64,000 bases of DNA from Opeltia flavorubescens. Lineage: Eukaryota; Ascomycota; Lecanoromycetes; Teloschistales; Teloschistaceae. The stretch lies in NCBI GenBank assembly GCA_000442125.1, contig KE546971.1, positions 994,583 through 1,058,582 on the forward strand. Direction: 5' to 3'. Within the stretch, counting starts at the first letter, position 1. Each line of letters starts with the position of its first letter. This document shows positions 55,348-64,000 of this stretch, in pieces. The position numbers and the translations under genes were made by a program. Under the pieces are notes generated by a model, which was given only the letters and a program-made list of their open reading frames with translations, was not told where the DNA came from and ran no database searches.

Positions 55348-56943
55348 ATGGGGAAGAGGAAGCGGCCGGTAGAAGAGACAGACTTGGAGTCCAAAATATT
55401 AAAAAGGCATTCATCTAATGGGATCAATATTTCCGGAAACGGTACAAACGGATTTCTAAAGCCTGTCACCATCCAGGTCATTGCCGGTACCTATGAGCGA
55501 GTACTCCATGGCGTTACAGCCACCATAGACGTCGATAGAGATGGCAGAGGCCAAAGTAACGGCGCCGACGTCAAATTCGCGGATACCTTTCTCTTCAATG
55601 CTCACGACTCCGCTATTCGATGTCTTGCGCTTTCTCCCCCCTCCAAACAAGATAAAATCACCTTGGCTAGTGGAGGCTCAGATCAAACCGTCAACTTGTA
55701 TCAGCTTTCCGCGAGGAGCTGCTCAACCGGATCAGGTCAAAAGCACCAAGCGCCCAGTCTTGCGGGTCGGAGGATAATTGAAGATCCGAAAAACAAAGAG
55801 TTAGGTGCTCTCCAACATCACGCCGCCAGCGTCAACGCTCTTAAATTCCCCACCCGTTCAAAACTTCTGTCCGCTGCAGATGATAACACGATAGCGATTG
55901 CACGTACTCGTGACTGGACTATCCTATCGACCATCAAGATACCTATACCTAAAGCACATGGACGCCCAAGTGGAGATACCGCACCTACGGGAGGCACGCC
56001 GGCTGGGGTGAATGACTTTGCAATTCATCCTAGTATGAAGCTCATGGTCAGTGTCAGCAAAGGAGAGAAATGTATGCGGCTGTGGAACCTCGTCACTGGG
56101 AAAAAAGCCGGGGTTCTTAACTTTGAGAAGGCACTGCTGCAAGGTGTAGGCGACGGTCGGTGGGCTCGAGGCGAAGGCTTCCGGGTGGAATGGAATAGTG
56201 TTGGGGAGCAATTTGTAATTGGTTTCGAAAGGGGTGCAGTGGTGTTTGGTCTTGTAAGTGTGGTTTTTGACCCTGGTATGCCATGCATTAAGCTGATCGA
56301 CTACCAGGATTCGAAACCCAAGAGCATTGCAATTCCTTCACCTCGGTCCAAAATCCATCAACTTCGTTACATCGATCTTGGGAGCGCCGATCATTCTTCT
56401 GCAAATATATTGGCCGTCTCTACTGAAGATGGTCGAATCATTTTCTTCTCGACAAACTTCACAGTCGCCGCAAAATCAGAAACTTTCGAAGAAGACAGCC
56501 ACTTGCCAATAAGTCCAGTACTGGGCGAGATTGGTGGTGAAATTAGCGGTCATAGAGGTAGAGTGAAAGATTTTGAAATCCTCAGGGTGCCAGGCAATGG
56601 GGATTATTCAGGGATATTGGTTGTGACCAGCAGCAGTGAAGGTTCGATACGTATTTGGGAGCTTGATCTCTTGGCTAGGTTGGCAGAGGTCCAGTTTTCT
56701 ACTCCCACGTTGAATCCGTCAGAGGCTGTTGACGGTCAACACAAAAGCTCAACTACATCGAAGGCGAGGTTGCAGGTCGGTCAAATGTTAGGCGAATATG
56801 AGACTGGCAACAGGATCACGTGCCTAAAGGCTTTCATCATGGTGGACAAGCCTGATATGGAGGGCGTGTCTCGCTCTGTGCTGGACAACACAGCAGATAC
56901 AAATCACGGGTCTGAATATTCGAGTGATGATAGTTCTGATTAG
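55348..56943 (+). CDS. MAK11: 60S biogenesis WD40 protein MAK11 (PAK1IP1)
   Basis: Nucleolar WD40 protein required for 60S ribosomal subunit assembly, homologous to human PAK1IP1. A frame stays open over the whole interval (531 codons), but a 54-nt GTAAGT...CTACCAG segment at 56254-56307 has all the marks of an intron and removing it preserves frame, giving 513 aa (exons 55348-56253 and 56308-56943) and VVFGLDSKPKSIAIPSPRSK. Landmarks: IQVIAGTYERVLHGVTATI, FNAHDSAIRCLALSPPSKQD, LASGGSDQTVNLYQL, HHAASVNALKFPTRSKLLSA, DDNTIAIARTRDWTIL, VNDFAIHPSMKLMVSVSKGE and KCMRLWNLVTGKKAGVL. The order and VLHGV opening are diagnostic. The C-terminus is Ser/Asp-rich. Divergent from EAF1 by 352 bp. Confidence 0.92.
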   Translation: MGKRKRPVEETDLESKILKRHSSNGINISGNGTNGFLKPVTIQVIAGTYERVLHGVTATIDVDRDGRGQSNGADVKFADTFLFNAHDSAIRCLALSPPSKQDKITLASGGSDQTVNLYQLSARSCSTGSGQKHQAPSLAGRRIIEDPKNKELGALQHHAASVNALKFPTRSKLLSAADDNTIAIARTRDWTILSTIKIPIPKAHGRPSGDTAPTGGTPAGVNDFAIHPSMKLMVSVSKGEKCMRLWNLVTGKKAGVLNFEKALLQGVGDGRWARGEGFRVEWNSVGEQFVIGFERGAVVFGLVSVVFDPGMPCIKLIDYQDSKPKSIAIPSPRSKIHQLRYIDLGSADHSSANILAVSTEDGRIIFFSTNFTVAAKSETFEEDSHLPISPVLGEIGGEISGHRGRVKDFEILRVPGNGDYSGILVVTSSSEGSIRIWELDLLARLAEVQFSTPTLNPSEAVDGQHKSSTTSKARLQVGQMLGEYETGNRITCLKAFIMVDKPDMEGVSRSVLDNTADTNHGSEYSSDDSSD

Positions 56944-57324
56944 CGCTTAAGATACCCCCATCAGTTCATTGAGAAAGATGTTTCAACTTTGGACTACTTA
57001 ATTTTATTCATGGGCCCCTTGGGTGAAAGCTGGCATGCCAAGATATTTAGGGCATTAATAAACCGCGAAATCGTCAAGAGTCACACCTCACTAGCAAATT
57101 GTTTAAATTGGTCTTATACTCAGATTCATAAACTGGAATCCCATTATCTCAAAAAGAATTACCGGTCTTGAATATACCGCTGGAGATACCTAACTGATAC
57201 TTGACATCTCGACGTCGCTCATCTCTCCAAGGGCTATCCAAACATCTAATTGACTAAGCTCAAACGCTCCCACTCTACGCATTAAAACAGGAATAATTGG
57301 TAAAGCAGAAGCTCTGTGGCCAAG
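56944..57324. promoter_or_regulatory. Spacer, MAK11 3' end and GCD11 promoter
   Basis: 381 bp between co-oriented genes, AT-rich. No gene recognised. Confidence 0.35.
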
Positions 57325-58971
57325 ATGGCTACGAATGGGGACATGCCCTCGGATGATGAATCACTCTCGGACGGTCAAAATATAGAGGACGCTGAGGGTC
57401 AAGAGAATGATGGCGTCGGGGATGAAGAGCTTGTGACCACACCAAAGTCGGCACTTAAGAAGAACTCCAGACTAGATCCTTTGCCTGAAGTCTCAAGACC
57501 GGAACTGCCAGAACAGCCTGAACCGGAGGACTTGGACGTCTCTGCGTTAACGCCTTTGTCACCAGAAATTATTGCCAGACAAGCAACAATCAACATTGGG
57601 ACAATTGGGCATGTGGCACATGGGAAATCGACTGTTGTAAAAGCAATATCGGGCGTACAGACAGTCCGTTTCAAGAATGAGCTTGAGAGAAATATCACCA
57701 TCAAGCTGGGTTATGCCAATGCTAAGGTCTACAAATGCGACAATGAAGAATGTCCAAGGCCTGGATGCTATCGAAGCTACAAGAGCGAAAAAGAAGTAGA
57801 TCCACCGTGTGAGCGGGAAGGATGCGGAGGTCGATATAGGTTGTTGAGACATGTTTCGTAAGTTTCGAACTTGTATCAAAAATTGCTGACCCTGACGGTG
57901 GTCCAGATTCGTAGACTGTCCTGGCCACGACATCCTCATGAGTACTATGTTATCAGGCGCCGCAGTCATGGATGCTGCTCTGCTGTTAATTGCTGGCAAC
58001 GAAACCTGTCCGCAGCCACAGACGTCGGAGCATCTGGCCGCCATCGAGATCATGAAACTGAATCACATCATCATCCTACAGAACAAGGTCGACCTCATGC
58101 GTGAAGAGGGCGCGGAATCACACTACCAATCTATTCTGAACTTCATACGTGGCACAGTCGCCGATGGCTCCCCTATCATCCCAATATCCGCTCAGCTCAA
58201 ATACAACATAGATGCAATCAACGAATATCTAGTTACAAAAATCCCAGTACCTATCCGGGATTTTGGTGCAGCGCCGCACATGATAATCATACGATCCTTT
58301 GACGTCAACAAGCCAGGCGCTGAAATCGAAGATTTGAAGGGAGGTGTGGCTGGTGGTAGTATTCTGACAGGCGTTCTAAAGCTCGGTGACGAAATCGAAA
58401 TTCGGCCCGGCCTGGTGACGAAAGACGATCAAGGCAAGATTCAGTGCCGATCCATCTTCAGTCGCGTAGTATCATTGTTCGCAGAGCACAATGATCTCAA
58501 ATTCGCAGTCCCAGGCGGCTTGATAGGTGTAGGTACTCGAGTAGACCCTACTCTGTGCCGTGCCGATAGATTGGTTGGCTTTGTTTTAGGCCTCAAAGGC
58601 AGACTCCCTGCCATCTACACAGAATTAGAGGTCAATTTCTTCCTTTTACGCCGACTTCTCGGTGTGAAGACTGCGGACGGCAAACAAGCCAAGGTGGCCA
58701 AACTCACGAAAACCGAAGTTCTGATGGTCAACATTGGTTCTACAGCTACTGGGGCTAAGGTCATGGGAGTCAGGGCAGATGCCGCCAAACTAAGTCTCAC
58801 AAGCCCAGCGTGCACCGAGATAGGAGAGAAGATTGCGTTGAGCCGAAGAATCGACAAGCATTGGCGCTTGATAGGATGGGCGAATATTGTGGCGTGAGTA
58901 CATTTTGTAACCTCGAACAATTTTTGACTAATCGAAACAGCGGAAACACTCTTGAGCCAAGCGTTGACTGA
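57325..58971 (+). CDS. GCD11: Translation initiation factor eIF2 gamma
   Basis: GTPase subunit of eIF2 that delivers initiator Met-tRNA to the 40S ribosome; 516 aa. Exons are 57325-57857, 57907-58893 and 58941-58971 (introns 49 and 47 nt). The ATG at 57325 follows GTGGCCAAG, which is not a start in this context. An acidic N-terminus precedes the G domain: G1 GHVAHGKST, a zinc-knuckle insert [19 protein letters not shown] to [14 protein letters not shown] (four Cys), G3 VDCPGHD formed just after intron 1, G4 NKVD and G5 SAQ. Domains II and III follow ([60 protein letters not shown]). The last exon adds GNTLEPSVD. Complete and intact. Confidence 0.97.
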
Positions 58972-59850
58972 GATTTCTTGGTTGTTCGACGCTTTCTTAC
59001 AACTCCTTTATACGAGTCATGTTTACGAGAATCACAAAAGAATTACCAGGCTAGATCAATGGGAAGTACCCCGGATGTTCTTCCAACCCTCGTCGAACGG
59101 GGAACATCATATCCAGGGTTGTTGCATTTCTAGGCGCCAGATTTGGAGATCTCAAAAGTGTAGACCAGGATGAGTGCGTTGCTAGCCTTCATGGTCTGGA
59201 CAAAGAGAATATAGGGACGACAGGGCACGCGCAATGGAAATAGTGAATGGTTTTCTCTAGAAAGAAACATATGCCTAAAGGACTTCATTGGATGTTGGCA
59301 GATCGACTGAGTTTTACCACCACTCTTGATTGACCCTAAATTCTGCTACTCCCTCCCCCTTTTCCCTACCGGCTCTTTACAGGTTTACTCAAACAACTTC
59401 CCCAGCCAACAACCAGGCAGGCTTTGAGCAGCGTATTTTGTCTAGTAAAATCGATGCAACTTAGTCTTAGCGAATTTTATTACCCATATACTGCCCCCCA
59501 CAAGTAATGAATAAACGCTTTCGTAGCATAAAGAGATCTCGGTACGAATTGCCGATTATTCATCATTCATGAGCCGCGTAACGCGCTAGAATACGGTGGT
59601 CGAAACATACGCTCGAACGTAACGTATAGGGCTGACAACTTTCCAGATTCAGGAGCTCACTATTGTTTGCGCAAGGTGCTTCATCTCAATTCTACGAGTG
59701 CTACTCCAGATCACACCATCAACATCCTGCCCTCTTAACCCCCTCTTCAAGCCTGGGCAATTCACAGTATCCGTGTGAAGTCTTTCTGCTGGATAGCATT
59801 GGCAGCGTGCCTATTCAGCAAGCTTTGATGAGTGTCAGCCAGGTGCAAAC
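58972..59850. promoter_or_regulatory. Long spacer, GCD11 3' end and clathrin promoter
   Basis: 879 bp with short ORFs only and no recognised gene. It presumably includes the clathrin heavy chain promoter and leader. Confidence 0.35.
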
Positions 59851-62800
59851 ATGGCGGCCTCTCTCCCAATACGCTTTACAGAAGTCTTACAGGTAAGCGG
59901 GGCATTCTGAGAGATAATGTACAAGTGAAAGATGGTCAAGCTGATATCACCTCTAATGTAGCTCACACAATCAGAAATTGACGTATGTTGACCATCATGC
60001 GAAGCCACCTATGTCGACCATTTGTCCCAAAATCCACGTTGGCGGAGCGGTCACTGATTTTTTCATAGCCATCATCCATAGGATTCAACTCATGCGTGGG
60101 TACCATCATATTTCATACACCGCATTTCATTTTGCTCATCTCTCAATAGACCCTAGAGTCCGATCATTATGTCTGCGTCCGTCAGAAGCTCACCGAAGAT
60201 GCCAACCCGGAAGTCATCATTGTGAATCTCAAGAATAATAATGAGATCACTAAGCGACCTATCAAGGCCGACAGTGCCATCATGCACTGGGAGCGACAGG
60301 TCATCGCGCTCAAGGCAAACCAGCGAACTCTCCAAATTTTCGACCTTGGTCAAAAAGTTAAGCTTCAGTCCGCAACGATGAATGAGGATGTCGTGTATTG
60401 GAAATGGATCAGCCCCACGAGCCTCGGTATGGTCACGGAGAATTCAGTATTCCATTGGAAGATATTCGAAGCTGCCAACTCCGCTCCATTAAAATTGTTC
60501 GACCGTAATCCCAATCTATCGGTGAGCTTCATCGTCTTTGATTGTCCGACTGAGCTAATCTTCTTTCCTCATAGGGCTGCCAGATCATTAACTATCGCGT
60601 GAACGAGGATGACAAGTGGATGTGTGCTGTCGGTATCTCCCAACAACAGGGCCGCGTGGTTGGAGCAATGCAACTTTATTCCCGAGATCGTGGTATAAGC
60701 CAGTCGATCGAAGCCCACGCCGCAGCTTTTGGCACTATTCGACTCGAGGGAGCTCCTGCCGACACAAGAGTTTTCTCCTTCGCCGTCCGCAACGCGACGA
60801 GCGCAAAACTACATGTGGTAGAGATTGACCATCAGCAGTCCAATCCTACCTATCCGAAGAAGGCGGTTGATATATATTTTCCACCCGAAGCAACAAATGA
60901 TTTTCCTGTTGCCATGCAGATTTCACAGAAGTACAGCGTAATTTACCTCGTCACCAAATACGGGTTCATTCATCTTTACGACCTTGAGTCCGCCAGATGT
61001 ATCTTCATGAATCGGATTTCGAGCGAGACGATATTCACTACAGCCGTAGACTCAGATTCAGCTGGCATCGTTGGAGTCAATCGGAAAGGCCAGGTGCTTT
61101 CGGTGACGATCGATGAGCAGACTGTTGTTCCATACCTGCTCTCCAACCCTGCCAACGGTGATTTGGCATTGAAACTTGCTTCACGAGCCGGCTTGCCTGG
61201 TGCGGACAATCTGTATCATCAACAATTCGAGCAGCTGTTCGCCCAGGGTAATTACGCAGAAGCCGCCAAGCTTGCAGCCAATTCACCACGTGGTTCTCTA
61301 CGAAGCCCTCAAACGATAGAAAGATTCAAGGCTATACCACAGCCACCTGGTCAGCAACTATCATACATCTTGCAATACTTCGGCATGCTCCTTGACAAAG
61401 GGGCGCTAAACCGCGTCGAGAGTGTGGAGCTTGTGCGTCCTGTCTTGCAGCAAAATAGGAAACACCTACTCGAGAAGTGGCTCAAAGAAGGTAAACTGGA
61501 GTGTTCCGAAGAACTCGGTGATCTGGCGCGGATACATGATGTACAGCTTGCATTGAGTATCTATTTACGGGCGAATGTGCCACAAAAGGTTGTTGCTGGC
61601 TTTGCCGAGACAGGCCAGTTTGATAAGATACTGCCCTACTCAAAACAGAGCGGTTATCAGCCGGACTTTGCTCAGCTCCTGCAACATATCGTTCGAGTCA
61701 ATCCGGAAAAGGGCGCCGAATTTGCTACTGCTCTCGCTAATGATGAAAACGGCCCTCTGGTAGATATTGAGCGTGTTGTTGATGTCTTCCAGTCTCAGAA
61801 TATGATTCAACAGGCTACCGCTTTCTTATTGGATGCACTAAAGGACAACAAACCAGAGCAAGGCCACTTACAGACTCGTCTTTTAGAGATGAACCTAGTC
61901 AACGCTCCTCAAGTTGCAGATGCCATTCTTGGAAATGATATGTTTTCTTATTATGACAAAGCACGCATATCGCAACTTTGCGAGAACGCTCAATTGTTCC
62001 AGCGAGCTCTCGAAAATTCGGAAGATCCTAACATCATCAAGCGCAACATAGTCCGGACAGATCGTTTGAATCTGGATTGGCTCGTCGGTTACTTTGGACG
62101 TATGTCTCTGGAGCAATCCCTGGACTGCTTGAACGAAATGCTTAAAGTCAACATCCGTCAGAATCTACAAGCTGCTGTCCAAATCGCCACCAAATACTCG
62201 GACTTGCTTGGGCCCAACCGACTTGTTGACTTGTTTGAGAAATATCGCACTGCGGAAGGATTGTACTATTACCTAGGCAGCATAGTCAATCTGAGCGAGG
62301 ATCCCGAGGTTCACTTCAAGTATATCGAAGCTGCTACCAAGATGGGCCAGACTACAGAAGTAGAGCGCATCTGCCGGGAGAGTAATTATTATAATCCTGA
62401 GAAGGTCAAGAACTTCCTGAAAGAAGCAAAACTTACCGAGCAGCTCCCGCTTATCATCGTTTGTGATCGATTCAACCTCATCCACGATCTCGTTCTCTAC
62501 CTCTACCAAAACCAGCAGTTCAAATCTATTGAAGTCTATGTTCAGCGAGTGAACCCATCAAGGACGCCCTTTGTCATTGGAGGGCTGTTGGATGTAGACT
62601 GCGACGAGCCCATCATCAAGAATCTGCTCCAGTCCGTCGATCCAGCCTCGATTCCCATTGACGACCTTGTGTCAGAGGTTGAGTCTCGAAATCGGCTGAA
62701 GCTCCTTTTGCCCTTCCTGGAAGCAACACTGGCTAGCGGAAACCAACAACAGGCTGTCTATAACGCACTTGCCAAGATATACATTGATAGTAATAATAAC

Positions 62801-64000
62801 CCGGAGAAGTTCTTGAAAGAGAATGACATGTATGACCCTTTGATCGTGGGCAAGTATTGCGAAAAACGCGATCCCAATCTTGCCTACATCGCGTACCGGA
62901 AAGGCCAGAACGACCTCGAGCTAATCAACATCACCAACGAAAATGGGATGTACAAGGCTCAAGCCCGGTATCTCTTGGAGCGCGCAGACCCAGAGATTTG
63001 GGCCTTCGTTCTTAACGGTAACAACATTCATAGGCGATCCCTCGTTGACCAAGTTATCTCAACAGCGGTCCCTGAATCAACAGAACCTGAAAAGGTTTCA
63101 GTGGCCGTTAAGGCCTTTTTGGACGCTGATTTGCCCGCTGAGTTGATCGAACTTCTTGAGAAGATCATTCTCGAGCCTTCCCCATTCAGTGACAATGGCA
63201 GCCTCCAAAATCTCCTCATGCTTACCGCTGCCAAAGCTGACAAAGCGCGCTTAATGGATTACATCCATCAGCTCTCGGCGTACAATGGCGAGGAAATCGC
63301 GAACATGTGTATCTCCGTTGGTCTTTTCGAAGAAGCTTTCGAGATCTACAAGAAACAGGATAACCACACGGCGGCAGCAAATGTTCTAGTGGAGCATGTG
63401 GTGAGCATTGATCGTGCACAGGAGTATGCTGAACGCGTCGAGCTTCCGGAAGTGTGGAGTCAGGTAGCTAAAGCCCAGCTCGACGGTTTAAGAATCACGG
63501 ATGGTATTGGATCTTATATTCGGGCAGAAGATCCCAGCAACTACTCCGAAGTTATTGATATCGCCACGCATGCTGGCAAAGACGAAGAGCTCATCAAGTA
63601 TCTACGTATGGCACGAAAGACCCAGAGGGAACCTGCTATCGACACCGCACTTGCGTTCTGCTTTGCTCGTACCGACCAATTGAGCGAGCTTGAAGATTTC
63701 CTACATGCAACGAACGTTGCCGACATTGAAAGCTCGGGTGACAAAGCCTACGAAGAGGGTTATCACCAGGCCGCCAAGATCTTCTTCTCGAGCATCTCCA
63801 ATTGGGCCAAGCTTGCGACCACCTTGGTGCATCTTGGAGAGTACCAGGCTGCCGTCGAGTGTGCGCGGAAAGCGAACAGTGTCAAGGTGTGGAAGCAGGT
63901 CAATGGAGCTTGCGTCGACAAGAAAGAATTTCGATTAGCTCAAATATGTGGGCTGAACCTCATTGTCCATGCTGAGGAATTGCAGGATCTTGTTCGCCAG
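59851..64000 (+). CDS. CHC1: Clathrin heavy chain, 3' part beyond the window edge
   Basis: Heavy chain of the clathrin triskelion for endocytosis and trans-Golgi/endosome traffic. Five exons so far: 59851-59892 (14 codons, [14 protein letters not shown]), 59962-59982 (7 codons, LTQSEID), 60069-60095 (9 codons, PSSIGFNSC), 60150-60521 and 60575 to the window end. Joined, the tiny exons give the beta-propeller N-terminus [20 protein letters not shown]. Further landmarks: [47 protein letters not shown], and in the leg repeats [60 protein letters not shown] and [11 protein letters not shown]. The frame is open to 64000 at about residue 1296, against about 1680 in the family, so roughly 380 residues lie outside. 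No damage seen. Confidence 0.95.

Noticed and set aside
1-64000. CRISPR arrays, intact transposons, rRNA or multi-gene defence or secondary-metabolite systems
   Set aside because: No repeat-spacer pattern, transposase/reverse transcriptase, rRNA, PKS/NRPS/terpene core gene or similar was seen.

Overview
The window is nuclear DNA from a filamentous ascomycete (Pezizomycotina). The evidence is dense protein-coding genes on both strands, many short GT-AG introns (mostly 45-90 nt) with CTAAC/CTGAC-like branch sites, and fungal-type protein architectures. The genus cannot be named from the sequence alone. I reconstructed 26 protein-coding genes and one probably degraded locus. I see no rRNA, tRNA, CRISPR array or intact transposon. 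Four isolated N bases (927, 6556, 36408, 52561) are assembly ambiguities; three of them lie in coding sequence.

Layout. 1-3.6 kb: ARPC1 (partial, minus), a TUG/UBX4-type UBX protein (plus) and ribosomal protein eL36 (minus, four exons). 3.6-5.7 kb: gene-free, starting with TTAGGG motifs upstream of eL36. 5.7-13.2 kb: a soluble hybrid histidine kinase, an orphan gene and a C2-domain protein. 14-26.8 kb: conserved genes in divergent or convergent pairs: MRI1/RPT4, MNS1, CDC43/ILM1 and NAA25. 27.6-35.5 kb: the most accessory-looking part, with COX23, a degraded locus, a 2-oxoglutarate oxygenase, a GMC oxidoreductase and a small orphan ORF among long spacers. 35.5-64 kb: housekeeping genes again: a RING protein, RRP9, PRE1, SAD1, a multi-pass membrane protein, UTP13, SPP2, EAF1/VID21, MAK11, eIF2-gamma (GCD11) and clathrin heavy chain (runs off the right edge).

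Functions group by core process. Ribosome biogenesis and translation: eL36, RRP9, UTP13, MAK11, GCD11. Proteasome and ubiquitin: RPT4, PRE1, the UBX protein, the RING protein. Splicing: SAD1, SPP2. Chromatin: EAF1. Secretion and trafficking: MNS1, clathrin, ARPC1. Protein modification: CDC43, NAA25. Mitochondria: COX23. Adjacent genes are not in shared pathways; the order looks like ordinary fungal gene packing with short divergent promoters (about 205-560 bp).

No clearly undescribed multi-gene system is visible. The notable signals are fine-scale: a start codon split by an intron (PRE1), a predicted GC-AG intron (EAF1), three consecutive tiny 5' exons in clathrin, two stopless introns whose length is a multiple of three, TTAGGG motifs upstream of a ribosomal protein gene, a histidine kinase with a basic insertion between HisKA and the ATPase domain and an unresolved 5' end, and the oxygenase/oxidoreductase pocket with its degraded neighbour.
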